Below are positions 15,318 to 24,271 of a DNA stretch of 32,671 nucleotides, in pieces. The stretch is from Bacteroidales bacterium UBA1176. Lineage in GTDB: Bacteria > Bacteroidota > Bacteroidia > Bacteroidales > WCHB1-69. A program made the translations under genes and the position numbers. The notes below the pieces were generated by a model. The model was not told the DNA's origin and did no database searches. It saw nothing but the letters and a program-made list of their open reading frames with translations. Where the stretch lies: assembly GCA_002311645.1 (NCBI GenBank), contig DBYW01000003.1:55897-88567 (forward strand). The letters run 5' to 3'. Each line of letters begins with the position of its first letter. Position 1 is the stretch's first letter.

Positions 15318-16622
15318 ATGAAAAAGACCAATATAATCCTGAGTTTATTGATTGCCACGCTCTGCCTGGCATCCTGCAACAAGTGGGAAGAGCCCGAATT
15401 CGTGGTGCCCGAATACAACGGCCCTGCCGCCAACCACACCATTGCCGACATCAAGGCCATGCACCCCTCGCTCGGCTCCGGCACCCAGGACTCCATCTGC
15501 AGCTGGGACGAACCCTTCATCGTCAAGGCCGTGGTGGTCAGTTCCGACGAGGGCGGCAACTGCTACAAGTACATGACCATCCAGGACGAGACCGGCGGCA
15601 TCGAGATTTCCATCGACCGCACCGGCCTCTACAACGACTATCCCGTAGGACAGACCATCTACCTCGACTGTCGAGGCCTCATTGTGGGCGACTATCACAA
15701 CAAGCCACAAATCGGCTGGAAATATCCCACTTCCGTGGGGCGCATCAACCAAAACGCCCTCAACCGCTACATCCACAAGGACGGTCTCCCCGACCCCACC
15801 AACCCTCTCGTGGCAAATCCCATCGAGGTGACGGGCAGCAACCAGCTCACCGACGAGAACGTCAACTGCTTAGTGAAGATCAATGGCTGCAAGTTCGACA
15901 GCAAATACGACGGGGAGCCGTTAGCCAATGACGACTTCACGATGGACCGCGAGGTCACCATCGGCGGTGCCACCGTCATAGTGCGCACCTCCAACTACGC
16001 CAACTTCCGCTCCATCGTCATCGACGCCAACAAAGAGTATTGCCTATACGGCATCCTCAGCGTCTACAACACAGAATACCAGCTCACGCTCCGCACCAAG
16101 GAGGACATCCAGCCTGCGATCATCGAGCAGGAAGTCACCCTGCAAGCATTTAATTTCAACGAGAACACCCTCACCACGGGCGGCTGGAGCCAATATCCCA
16201 ACAACGATAGCTGGAAACACCAAACCTATAACGGCAACCAATTCCTCTACCACAACACCACAAGCACAAATTGCGATGACTGGCTCATATCGCCCGTCTT
16301 GAGCGTGAACGATCTGAATGACGCATTTCTGATTCTGGACCATGCCAACAACGTGGGCGGAAGTCCGGCCACCTACTACCAGGCCTACTATTCCACCACC
16401 TACACCGACGGCGGCGAGTTCAACGAGAGCGACTGGCAACCCTTCACGCCCAACATCAACATCTTTCCCAGCGACTTCGCACCGAGCAACGCGTTAGTCT
16501 TCCCCGAACTGACCGGCGGCAACCTCCGCATCGCCCTGCGCTACCACAAGGACGGCGCTGTGGCAGGCACCCGCTGGATGGTACGCGGCATGAAAGTCGT
16601 CAAATACGAAATCCAGCAGTGA
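15318..16622 (+). CDS. DUF5689 lipoprotein with C-terminal jelly-roll-like domain, copy 2
   Basis: A 434-residue lipoprotein (lipobox CLAS-C, then NKWEEPEFV). It parallels the preceding gene along its length: NCYKYMTIQDETGGIEISID and VGQTIYLDCRGLIVGDY match the DUF5689 segment of copy 1, and DDWLISPVLSVNDLNDAFL matches the start of the C-terminal jelly roll. The pair therefore looks like an old tandem duplication. It would work with the upstream TonB receptor at the cell surface; the ligand is unknown. Confidence 0.82.
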   Translation: MKKTNIILSLLIATLCLASCNKWEEPEFVVPEYNGPAANHTIADIKAMHPSLGSGTQDSICSWDEPFIVKAVVVSSDEGGNCYKYMTIQDETGGIEISIDRTGLYNDYPVGQTIYLDCRGLIVGDYHNKPQIGWKYPTSVGRINQNALNRYIHKDGLPDPTNPLVANPIEVTGSNQLTDENVNCLVKINGCKFDSKYDGEPLANDDFTMDREVTIGGATVIVRTSNYANFRSIVIDANKEYCLYGILSVYNTEYQLTLRTKEDIQPAIIEQEVTLQAFNFNENTLTTGGWSQYPNNDSWKHQTYNGNQFLYHNTTSTNCDDWLISPVLSVNDLNDAFLILDHANNVGGSPATYYQAYYSTTYTDGGEFNESDWQPFTPNINIFPSDFAPSNALVFPELTGGNLRIALRYHKDGAVAGTRWMVRGMKVVKYEIQQ

Positions 16623-16678
16623 AAGCCTCTTCCCTTTGAGGAAACTCTTTTAAAAACCTTGAACACTCAAATTTCACA

Positions 16679-17887
16679 ATGAAAGAACTATGTAGCATAG
16701 AGCAAGCCTTGGAAGACCTCAAGGCGGGCAAGTTTGTCATCGTCGTGGACGACGAAGATCGGGAAAACGAAGGCGATTTCATCATCGCAGCGGAAAAGAT
16801 CACGCCTGAGAAAGTGAATTTCATGATGCAATATGGTCGCGGTGTGCTCTGCACCCCGATGACACAACAGCGATGCGAGGAGTTAGGTCTGGAGATGCAG
16901 GTGTCGAACAACACCTCGCTGCTCGGCACGCCCTTCACGGTGACCGTAGACTTGTTGGAGCACGGCTGCACCACAGGTGTATCCATGCACGACCGCGCTG
17001 CCACCATCAAGGCATTGGCAGATGCAGAGATGAGACCGCACAACTTCGGCCGCCCCGGCCATGTCAACCCCTTGCGCGCCCGCGACGGCGGTGTGCTCGT
17101 GCGCGCCGGACACACCGAAGCCGCCGTCGACCTTTGCCGCATGGCCGGACTCACCCCGGTGGGCGCCCTTATCGAGATCATCAATCCCGACGGCACCATG
17201 GCCCGCATGCCGCAGCTGATGGAAGTGGCCGAACGCTTCGACCTCAACATCACCAGCATCGAGAAGCTCATCGCCTACCGCCTCCAAAAAGAGAAACTCA
17301 TCCGCAAGGAACAGGAGGTCAACCTGCCCACACAGTGGGGCAACTTCCGGCTCATAGCCTACACCCAGCTCAACAACGGCGCCACCCACTTAGCTCTCAA
17401 AAAGGGCGATTGGAAAGAGGGCGAGCCGGTGCTGGCGCGCGTCCACTCCTCCTGCGCCACGGGCGACATCTTCGGCTCCTGCAAATGCGACTGCGGCGAC
17501 CAACTGCACCGTTCCATGGAGATGGTTGACAAAGAAGGCACGGGTCTCATCCTATACATGAGCCAGGAAGGCCGTGGCATCGGCTTGGTCAACAAGCTGC
17601 GCGCCTACCACTTGCAAGAGTTGGGGCGCGACACTGTGGAGGCCAACCTCGAACTCGGCTTCAAAGCGGACGAGCGCGACTACGGCATCGGAGCACAAAT
17701 CCTGCGCGATCTCGGTGCCACCAACGTGCGGCTCATCACCAACAACCCCGCCAAACGCGTCGGTCTCACCGCCCACGGCATCACCATCACCGAAACCGTT
17801 CCCATCATCATCCCACCCAACGAAGTCAACAAACGATACCTCAAGACCAAGCAGGACAAGATGGGGCACGAATTGCACATGGAATAA
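16679..17887 (+). CDS. ribBA: bifunctional 3,4-dihydroxy-2-butanone-4-phosphate synthase / GTP cyclohydrolase II
   Basis: A 402-residue cytoplasmic enzyme for the two entry reactions of riboflavin synthesis. The N-terminal RibB domain has VDDEDRENEGDFIIAAEKI (residues 23-41, metal and substrate binding), YGRGVLCTPM and HDRAATIKAL. The C-terminal RibA domain has the zinc site C-x10-C-x-C (C259, C270, C272 in CATGDIFGSCKCDCGDQL), then LYMSQEGRGIGL and IGAQILRDLG. C268 is an extra Cys next to the zinc site, where Leu-Arg or similar is common. It starts 56 bases after the second DUF5689 gene; no FMN riboswitch can fit in that gap and none was seen. A strong hairpin follows. Confidence 0.96.
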   Translation: MKELCSIEQALEDLKAGKFVIVVDDEDRENEGDFIIAAEKITPEKVNFMMQYGRGVLCTPMTQQRCEELGLEMQVSNNTSLLGTPFTVTVDLLEHGCTTGVSMHDRAATIKALADAEMRPHNFGRPGHVNPLRARDGGVLVRAGHTEAAVDLCRMAGLTPVGALIEIINPDGTMARMPQLMEVAERFDLNITSIEKLIAYRLQKEKLIRKEQEVNLPTQWGNFRLIAYTQLNNGATHLALKKGDWKEGEPVLARVHSSCATGDIFGSCKCDCGDQLHRSMEMVDKEGTGLILYMSQEGRGIGLVNKLRAYHLQELGRDTVEANLELGFKADERDYGIGAQILRDLGATNVRLITNNPAKRVGLTAHGITITETVPIIIPPNEVNKRYLKTKQDKMGHELHME

Positions 17888-17896
17888 ACCAACAAT

Positions 17897-17932
17897 CCCC
17901 GTGAACAAAAAAAAAACGTCCACGGGGTTTTT
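17897..17932 (+). terminator. intrinsic terminator after ribBA
   Basis: CCCCGTG (17897-17903) pairs with CACGGGG (17921-17927), followed by five T. The loop is A-rich. It separates ribBA from the glycosyltransferase gene, whose ATG is 34 bases further on. Confidence 0.75.
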
Positions 17933-17966
17933 CATAGACGAAGCAAATCCCGGCAAAATCCACCCA

Positions 17967-19574
17967 ATGGAACTTTCACTCAACATAAAGATATGGTTCG
18001 CCTGCTTCTTAGCGTTCGTCTTCGCCGCAACCCTCATCTGGCGACGGGAGAAAGACGGCTGGGCCTTGCTGTTCCTTACGCTCGGCGGGTTCTGTTTCTA
18101 CCTGATGGCCGCCCAACTCTATCCATTTCTCAACCTATGGGACGAACAGTATCATGCCTTGGTAGCCAAGAACTGCATGACACACCCCTTCCAGCCCATG
18201 CTCTACACGGAAGCCATCTTGCCGGACCACGACTACAACCATTGGATTTGCGCCCATATCTGGCTGCACAAACAACCGCTCTTCATCTGGCAGATTGCCT
18301 TGTCATTCAAAATTTTCGGAGTATCGGAACTTGCGCTACGCCTTCCTTCCGTGCTGATGTGCACACTGCTTGTCCCGCTCAACTACCGGATAGCCCAACT
18401 GCTCACCCAACGCCGCGACATCGCTTTTTTCACAGCCCTTTCCACTGCCGCCTCCTGGTTTCTGCTCTGCCTCACCTCCGGCGTCATCCACACAGACCAC
18501 AATGATGTTTGCTTTTTGTTTTACGTCACGGCATCCGTCTGGGCGTTCGTGGAATATGCACATCGGGGAAGCGCCGCTTGGCAATGGGCTTTGCTCATCG
18601 GGCTTTTTTCCGGTTGCGCCATCATGACCAAATGGCTGGTTGGCTTGTTGGTATATCTCGTCTGGGGCTGTTATCTCTTGGCAGAAAAGGGATTCCGTTT
18701 CCGCGAGTGGAAATGGGGGCACCTGATGGCCGCTTTGGCCGTCACCCTGCTGATCGTACTCCCCTGGCAAATCTATTGCCTCCACCAGTTTCCAGAAATA
18801 GCCCGGCAAGAATTGCTATTCAACTTCCAGCACGCTTCCACAGGCATCGAATTGCATACCGGCCCGTGGAACTTCTATCTGATAATCCTGCCCATGCATT
18901 TTTTCGGACGAGGTCCACACTATACGGACATCCACCCCGTCTGGAACTTCGATACTATCATTTGCTATGCAGCGCTGGCCGTAGGCTATGTCTTAGCCAT
19001 ACGGGCACTCCGCAGCAAGAGCCAGCGGATCACTTTTATTGCGACAACGCTCTTTGTCTTTCTGTTCTTCAGTTATGCAAAGACCAAAATGCCGGCCTTC
19101 ACCTTCGTGATCAGCTTTGTCGGATTCCTGTCCATCGCAACCCTGTTGGCCGGAATATACCAGCTTTTCTCAAGAATCATTCATTCCCACAAGATTCTGA
19201 CCGTTCTCATGGCATGTGTCTGTACGGCATTTGCGGTTTACAGCAGCAACTACCCCAACTTCTACCGCGAGACCGACAGAATGTTCTTTCAATTGTGCAC
19301 GGAAAACAAAAAACAATTCGAGGAATGGGGCAAAAAGATTCCGGGAAAAGGCCTCATTTTCAACGTTATGACACCCTCTTACCCTTACGGAGACTATACC
19401 AGCTGCATCCCCGCCACTTTCTATAGCGGCCGTGAATGCTATTTCGACAAACCCACTTCCGAGACCTTGAAGGCCTTACAACAACAAGGAAGAACGATCG
19501 CCGTCGTGCGCAACCCGTGGATTGAGGATTACATGGAGCAAGACAGCACCATAATCAAATTAGAAATGAAATAA
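17967..19574 (+). CDS. membrane glycosyltransferase, ArnT/PMT (GT83/GT39) type
   Basis: A 535-residue polytopic protein with about eleven to twelve hydrophobic segments and a C-terminal soluble tail of about 100 residues. The first periplasmic loop has LWDEQYHALVAKN (D59, E60), the acidic site of GT-C enzymes, and LHKQPLFIWQIA (H101-P104), which corresponds to the HKPPL motif. Such enzymes move a sugar from a polyprenyl-phosphate carrier onto lipid A or protein on the outer face of the inner membrane. The ATG at 17967 is chosen; the frame is open further upstream but only through the shadow of ribBA. Its acceptor cannot be told from the context. Confidence 0.85.
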   Translation: MELSLNIKIWFACFLAFVFAATLIWRREKDGWALLFLTLGGFCFYLMAAQLYPFLNLWDEQYHALVAKNCMTHPFQPMLYTEAILPDHDYNHWICAHIWLHKQPLFIWQIALSFKIFGVSELALRLPSVLMCTLLVPLNYRIAQLLTQRRDIAFFTALSTAASWFLLCLTSGVIHTDHNDVCFLFYVTASVWAFVEYAHRGSAAWQWALLIGLFSGCAIMTKWLVGLLVYLVWGCYLLAEKGFRFREWKWGHLMAALAVTLLIVLPWQIYCLHQFPEIARQELLFNFQHASTGIELHTGPWNFYLIILPMHFFGRGPHYTDIHPVWNFDTIICYAALAVGYVLAIRALRSKSQRITFIATTLFVFLFFSYAKTKMPAFTFVISFVGFLSIATLLAGIYQLFSRIIHSHKILTVLMACVCTAFAVYSSNYPNFYRETDRMFFQLCTENKKQFEEWGKKIPGKGLIFNVMTPSYPYGDYTSCIPATFYSGRECYFDKPTSETLKALQQQGRTIAVVRNPWIEDYMEQDSTIIKLEMK

Positions 19575-19586
19575 AGGCATTTTTAC

Positions 19587-19594
19587 TATTTTTG
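19587..19594 (+). promoter_or_regulatory. -7 box for the nucleoside kinase gene
   Basis: TATTTTTG, 20 bases before the ATG at 19614, so the leader is about 12 bases. Confidence 0.6.
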
Positions 19595-19613
19595 CACCCT
19601 AAAAACAAAAACT

Positions 19614-21278
19614 ATGACTACTGTATCCATCTATTGCAAGAATATCGAACAACATCACGACGTCGAATATGGCATGACGTTGAAGGAGTATCTCCATTTT
19701 TGCAAAATCAAGAATGAAAACGAGATCTTGGGCGCCTTGGTGAACAACAAGGTTCGCGCGCTCTCCTATCGCATCCACAAGCCCGCCATCATCAATTTCT
19801 TCGACTACTATACCACCTACGGTCACAACATGTACATCCGCTCCACTTATTTACTGCTCTGCAAAGCCGTGCATGACCTGCTGCCCCTCAAAGTCAAGCT
19901 CCGCATCAAACACTCTATATCTGGCGGCCGTTTCTGCACACTCGACAACCTTGACGAGCCTCTGGACGACAATCTCGTAAACCGTCTTCTGCAATCCATG
20001 CGGGAAACTGTACGACGCGACCTTCCATTTGAGAGATTGGAGATGATGACCGCCCAGGCCATCGCAAAATTCGAGGAATATGGCTTAGAAGACAAAAAGG
20101 GACTCTTCAAACAGCGCGACCAAATTTTCACTTCCGTTTACAAGTTAGAGAACACTATCAATTATTATTATGGCTACATGGTGCCGTCCACGGGCTATCT
20201 GACCACGTTCGGCTTGGAGAAATACGAGAACGGCATGTTACTGAAACTGCCGTCTTCCACCAAGCTCACAGCCATGGCCAAGACACGGACATTCCCGAAG
20301 CTCTTCGCTGTTTACAAGGAGAACAAGGACTGGGCCGAAAGGCTCGGAGTTTCGTACGTCAGCGATGTAAACAGACTGATAGACGAGAACATGGTGACGG
20401 AGATGATCCTCGTGGCGGAAGCTTTCCAGGAGAAACGCATCACCGACGTGGCGGAGGCCATTGCGACCCGCCCCGACGTGAAGATGGTGCTCATCAGCGG
20501 ACCATCCAGTTCCGGGAAGACCACCACTTGCAAACGACTTTCCGTACAACTCGGCGTGCTCGGCTATCATCCCGTGCTCATCTCCGTGGACGACTTTTTC
20601 CTGGAACGTGAAGAAACCCCCAAGGACAAAAACGGCAACTACGACTTCGAGTGCGTCGAGGCCATCGACCTGCCGCTTTTCAACAGGACCCTCTCCGAGC
20701 TGTTAGAAGGCAAGCGCGTGGAGATTCCCACCTTCAACTTTTCGACAGGCCAAAAAGAGTGGAAAGGCAAGTCCATGCAGTTAGACGAGAAATCCGTGCT
20801 CGTCATTGAAGGCATTCACTGCCTCAACCCCAAACTCACGGCCCAAGTGCCGGACGAGGTGAAATTCAAGATCTTCGTATCCGCTCTCACCTCCATCTCC
20901 ATCGACCGGCAAAACCCCATCCCGACCACTGACAACCGACTGATCCGCCGCATCGTGCGCGACTTCAACTACCGTGGTTACTCCGCCGTGGACACGCTGC
21001 GCCGCTGGCCCAGCGTCCGGGAAGGCGAGCGCAAGAACATCTTCCCATTCCAAGAGAATGCCGACGAGATGATCAACACATCCCTCATCTTCGAGTTGGG
21101 CGTGCTGAAGCCTTATGCACAGTCCATCCTGCGCATGGTTCCGGAAACCGCCGTCGAGTTCGCCGAGGCTTCCCGCCTGCTCAAATTCCTTTCCTACTTC
21201 CAGAGCATCCACGACGATAAAATCCCGAGCTTCTCCATCCTGCGCGAATTCGTTGGGGGCAGCAAATTCTCCTACTGA
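19614..21278 (+). CDS. nucleoside (uridine-type) kinase with N-terminal TGS-like domain
   Basis: A 554-residue cytoplasmic protein. The first 60 residues have the beta-grasp TGS look of threonyl-tRNA synthetases, followed by a helical region that resembles the second N-terminal domain of the same enzymes. The kinase domain starts near residue 290: Walker A GPSSSGKTT (296-304), SVDDFFLERE (substrate-binding Asp), PTFNFSTGQKEW and LVIEGIHCLNP. This fusion is the common uridine-kinase/phosphoribulokinase relative annotated as nucleoside kinase in Bacteroidota. Its exact substrate is not settled by sequence. The stop overlaps the next start (TGATG). Confidence 0.9.
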   Translation: MTTVSIYCKNIEQHHDVEYGMTLKEYLHFCKIKNENEILGALVNNKVRALSYRIHKPAIINFFDYYTTYGHNMYIRSTYLLLCKAVHDLLPLKVKLRIKHSISGGRFCTLDNLDEPLDDNLVNRLLQSMRETVRRDLPFERLEMMTAQAIAKFEEYGLEDKKGLFKQRDQIFTSVYKLENTINYYYGYMVPSTGYLTTFGLEKYENGMLLKLPSSTKLTAMAKTRTFPKLFAVYKENKDWAERLGVSYVSDVNRLIDENMVTEMILVAEAFQEKRITDVAEAIATRPDVKMVLISGPSSSGKTTTCKRLSVQLGVLGYHPVLISVDDFFLEREETPKDKNGNYDFECVEAIDLPLFNRTLSELLEGKRVEIPTFNFSTGQKEWKGKSMQLDEKSVLVIEGIHCLNPKLTAQVPDEVKFKIFVSALTSISIDRQNPIPTTDNRLIRRIVRDFNYRGYSAVDTLRRWPSVREGERKNIFPFQENADEMINTSLIFELGVLKPYAQSILRMVPETAVEFAEASRLLKFLSYFQSIHDDKIPSFSILREFVGGSKFSY

Positions 21279-22090
21279 TGATTGCATTGATCGGTTCCGG
21301 GAACGTAGCCCACTGGGTGGCCGAGCGGCTGCGGCACTCGCAAGAGTTCCGCATCGCCCAGATATACAGCCGCCAAATGGAGCATGCCCAAGAGCTGGCA
21401 GCCGTTGTCGGCGCAGAGGCCATCGACGACCTGTCGAGGCTCACCCCCGACTGCGACATCTACCTCTTCTCCATCAAGGACGATGCCTATCGCGATGTCC
21501 TACGCCAAATCCCTTTCCGCATGCCCGTGGCCTTGCACACTGCCGGCACCGTGTCACAAGAGGTCTTCGCGGCATTTGCCCGTGAATACGGGGTGCTGTA
21601 TCCCCTCCAGACCTTCTCCAAGCACACCGACTTGTTCAACCTTGAGGTGCCCCTTTGCGTGGAAAACAATCATATCAATGAAAACTCAGACATGACCATG
21701 CGGTTAGCCAAGACTCTGTCTGACACGTGCCACATTGTCTGCGAGGAGCAACGCGCTGTGCTCCATCTGGCAGCCGTCTTCGCAAACAACTTCAGCAACG
21801 CCATGGCAAGCATTGCCGATGACATCCTCAAGAGCGACGGCATGGATATCAATATACTGCTACCCCTGATGCGGCAGACCATAGAAAAACTTCACACGCT
21901 ATCCCCCGCCGAAGCCCAGACCGGCCCAGCTGCCAGGGGTGACCGGACGGTGATGGACAAACACCTGAAAATGCTCCCCGACGAAAAAACACGAGCAATT
22001 TACACCATCATCTCCGATTATATCATGAACAACACGGGCGGGAAACAGAATCTGTCCGATAAACAGACGGAAACAGCGGAATCGAATTAA
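21278..22090 (+). CDS. DUF2520 Rossmann-fold oxidoreductase-like protein
   Basis: A 270-residue cytoplasmic protein. The N-terminal Rossmann fold has IALIGSGNVAHWVAERL (GxGNVA dinucleotide-binding turn), and the middle contains YPLQTFSK, characteristic of the DUF2520 family, which is related to pyrroline-5-carboxylate reductase and F420-dependent NADP reductases. The C-terminal half is the all-helical dimerisation domain (AVFANNFSNAMASIADDIL, then TGPAARGD). The reaction is unknown. Translationally coupled to the nucleoside kinase by a 1-base overlap. The last 20 residues are polar and probably disordered. Confidence 0.85.
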   Translation: MIALIGSGNVAHWVAERLRHSQEFRIAQIYSRQMEHAQELAAVVGAEAIDDLSRLTPDCDIYLFSIKDDAYRDVLRQIPFRMPVALHTAGTVSQEVFAAFAREYGVLYPLQTFSKHTDLFNLEVPLCVENNHINENSDMTMRLAKTLSDTCHIVCEEQRAVLHLAAVFANNFSNAMASIADDILKSDGMDINILLPLMRQTIEKLHTLSPAEAQTGPAARGDRTVMDKHLKMLPDEKTRAIYTIISDYIMNNTGGKQNLSDKQTETAESN

Positions 22091-22126
22091 ACATATAATT
22101 GTGTATTTCTTTTTTTCGGAGAGGCG

Positions 22127-22156
22127 TTGCGCGATTTAAAAAAAACATTATCTTTG
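22127..22156 (+). promoter_or_regulatory. kdd promoter (-33/-7)
   Basis: TTG at 22127-22129, a 19-base spacer and TATCTTTG at 22149-22156, a good match to the Bacteroidota promoter. It gives a leader of about 50 bases before the ATG at 22212. Confidence 0.7.
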
Positions 22157-22211
22157 CACCGCTTTCCCATGACTGGGGAATCAAAACTATAAATCTAAAA
22201 ACCAATATTAT

Positions 22212-23285
22212 ATGCAAAAGAAAGGTAACAAATACGGCACTCATCGAGTAATTGAGCCCAAGGGCGTCCTTCCACAACCCGCCAATAAGATTGACAACAA
22301 CATGGATGAGATTTACGACAACGAGATTCTCATCGATGTCCAGACCTTGAATATTGACTCCGCATCCTTCACAGATATTCACAACTATGCCATTCAGCAG
22401 GCTGGCGAAGGTGCCAGCAGAGATGCTGTGATGGAAGAGGTGAAGAAGGAGATGCTGCTGAACGTGGAACTCCAGGGCAAGCACCGCAACCGCCGCACCG
22501 GCTCCGGAGGCATGCTCCTCGGCCGCGTGGAGAAGATTGGCGACGCTCTCAAGGGCAAGATCGACCTCAAAGAGGGCGACAAGATTGCCACATTGGTTTC
22601 CCTTTCCCTCACTCCGCTGCGCATCGACGAGATCCTCGAAATCCGCGAGGATGTCGACCAAGTTGACATCAAAGGCAAGGCCATCCTCTTCGAGAGCGGC
22701 ATTTACGCCAAGATCCCGTCCGACCTTCCTGAGAAGCTCGCCCTCTCCGCACTCGACGTGGCAGGCGCTCCCGCACAGACCGCCAAGCTCTGCAAACCGG
22801 GCGACACGGTTCTCATCATCGGCGCCGGCGGCAAGTCCGGCATGCTCTGCTGCTACGAGGCCAAAAAGCGCGTCGGCGTGACCGGCAAGGTCATCGGTAT
22901 GACCCACAGCCAGAAGTCCACCGAACGTCTCCAGAAACTCGGCTTCTGCGATGTCGTGTTCGCCGGCAACGCCTCCGACCCCGTCGCCATGCTCGAGAAA
23001 ATCTCCGAACTCACCAACGGCCACATGGCCGACGTCACCATCAACAACGTCAACATCCCCGATACGGAGATGACCTCCGTGCTCTGCACGAAGGATGACG
23101 GCATCGTCTATTTCTTCTCCATGGCCACCTCCTTCACCAAGGCCGCCCTCGGCGCCGAAGGTGTAGGCAGCGATGTGACCATGATTATTGGTAACGGCTA
23201 TACGAAAGGCCATGCTGAAATTACCCTGCAAGAACTCCGCGAATGCAAAGCATTACGCGACATCTTCACGGAATTGTACGCATAA
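22212..23285 (+). CDS. kdd: L-erythro-3,5-diaminohexanoate dehydrogenase
   Basis: A 357-residue cytoplasmic enzyme that oxidatively deaminates L-erythro-3,5-diaminohexanoate to 5-amino-3-oxohexanoate with NAD(P), the step after the mutases in lysine fermentation. The start KGNKYGTHRVIEPKGVLPQ and the segment ASFTDIHNYA are typical of Kdd. The Rossmann turn is VLIIGAGGKSGM (G204-x-G206-G207-x-x-G210). RRTGSGGMLLGRV near residue 95 and DVTINNVNIPDTEM near residue 277 also fit the family. Although kdd often clusters with kce, kal and kamDE, here it has its own promoter and terminator, and the kam genes lie 6 kb away on the other strand. Confidence 0.93.
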   Translation: MQKKGNKYGTHRVIEPKGVLPQPANKIDNNMDEIYDNEILIDVQTLNIDSASFTDIHNYAIQQAGEGASRDAVMEEVKKEMLLNVELQGKHRNRRTGSGGMLLGRVEKIGDALKGKIDLKEGDKIATLVSLSLTPLRIDEILEIREDVDQVDIKGKAILFESGIYAKIPSDLPEKLALSALDVAGAPAQTAKLCKPGDTVLIIGAGGKSGMLCCYEAKKRVGVTGKVIGMTHSQKSTERLQKLGFCDVVFAGNASDPVAMLEKISELTNGHMADVTINNVNIPDTEMTSVLCTKDDGIVYFFSMATSFTKAALGAEGVGSDVTMIIGNGYTKGHAEITLQELRECKALRDIFTELYA

Positions 23286-23322
23286 GTCTGTGACATATAG
23301 TAATAATAATATCTTTGACGAG

Positions 23323-23350
23323 AAAAGCGGGGTGCTCACCCCGCTTTTTT
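23323..23350 (+). terminator. intrinsic terminator after kdd
   Basis: AAAAGCGGGG (23323-23332) pairs with CCCCGCTTTT, followed by a T-run to 23350. It isolates kdd as a single-gene transcript. Confidence 0.85.
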
Positions 23351-23397
23351 ATTGGCATCTCCACCCGAAACGCCGCAAATCCTGTCGTTTTTTTCAC

Positions 23398-23405
23398 TAT
23401 TTTTG
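23398..23405 (+). promoter_or_regulatory. -7 box for the 5'-nucleotidase-type gene
   Basis: TATTTTTG, 17 bases before the ATG at 23423; short leader. Confidence 0.55.
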
Positions 23406-23422
23406 CAGACTTATTCCTGAAC

Positions 23423-24226
23423 ATGAAACGAATAATTTTCCTCTTCATCACGTTGCTGAGCCTAACCCTCACGATTTCAGCCCAGAATCGCGAGCTGGTG
23501 ATTCTGCACACCAACGACACCCACAGTCAAATCGAACCCTTCACCTACAAGGCCGACACCAACGTGGGCGGTTTTCTGCGCCGCGAAGCCGTCATCCGCG
23601 AGACCCGCGGGCAACACCCCGACATGCTGCTCTTCGATGCCGGCGACTTCTGTCAGGGAACACCCTACTTCAATTTCTTCAAAGGACAAGTTGAAGTCAA
23701 ACTCATGAATGCCATGGGCTACGATGCCGCAACGCTTGGCAACCACGAGTTTGACAACGGGTGCACCACCTTGGGCAAACTGCTCCGCAAGGCAAAATTT
23801 CCGATCGTATGCGCCAACTACGAGTTCCTGAACAAGAAACTCCGCAAAGCCGTAAAGCCCCACGTCATCATCCAACGCGGCGACCTCAAAATCGGAGTTT
23901 TCGGATTGTTGGCCGACCTTAAGCCCCTCGTGGCACCGTCTGTGTCAGCCGAAATGCATTACCTCGATCCCGTGGAATGCGCCCGGAAATCCGTCGCCGA
24001 GCTGAAAGCGCAAGGCTGCCAGCTCATCGTCTGCCTCTCCCATCTCGGCATCGGCGAGGGTACCACAAACGACCTCGTCGTGGCCCAAAAAGTCCCCGGC
24101 ATCGACATCATCATCGGCGGCCATTCCCATTTCGAGATGAAAGAGCCCCGCATTGTCAACGGCACCCACATCTACCAAATGACCAACAAAGGGAAATGTA
24201 TCGGGAAAATAACACTCACCTATTAA
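23423..24226 (+). CDS. exported 5'-nucleotidase-type metallophosphoesterase (catalytic domain only)
   Basis: A 267-residue protein with a Sec signal (MKRIIFLFITLLSLTLTISA/Q). The calcineurin-like fold carries the dimetal motifs LHTNDTHSQIEP (DxH), LFDAGDFCQGTP (GD), TLGNHEFDNG (GNHE), LSHLG and GGHSHF. It would hydrolyse nucleotides or other phosphate esters in the periplasm. The UshA-type C-terminal substrate-binding domain is absent and no separate gene for it lies nearby; in Bacteroidota the two domains are often split into separate genes. The ATG at 23423 is chosen since it opens the signal peptide and follows the -7 box; the frame before it covers the kdd terminator. Confidence 0.88.
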   Translation: MKRIIFLFITLLSLTLTISAQNRELVILHTNDTHSQIEPFTYKADTNVGGFLRREAVIRETRGQHPDMLLFDAGDFCQGTPYFNFFKGQVEVKLMNAMGYDAATLGNHEFDNGCTTLGKLLRKAKFPIVCANYEFLNKKLRKAVKPHVIIQRGDLKIGVFGLLADLKPLVAPSVSAEMHYLDPVECARKSVAELKAQGCQLIVCLSHLGIGEGTTNDLVVAQKVPGIDIIIGGHSHFEMKEPRIVNGTHIYQMTNKGKCIGKITLTY

Positions 24227-24271
24227 GAGAACAAATACCCGACGCACTCATAAGCCTAACAATAATATAAT

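Noticed and set aside
16623..16678. FMN riboswitch ahead of ribBA
   Set aside because: The 56-base gap is too short and lacks the conserved RFN-element sequence.
22168..22184. Small hairpin (TTCCC/GGGGAA) in the kdd leader, considered as a riboswitch
   Set aside because: The leader is only about 50 bases, too short for a lysine or cobalamin riboswitch, and the stem is about 5 bp.
22023..23231. 402-codon minus-strand frame opposite kdd
   Set aside because: kdd is unambiguous on the other strand and the kdd promoter lies within this frame; no family motif is visible.
23310..23317. TATCTTTG -7-like box just after kdd
   Set aside because: It lies immediately ahead of the kdd terminator, so transcripts would end at once, and a better placed box exists at 23398-23405.
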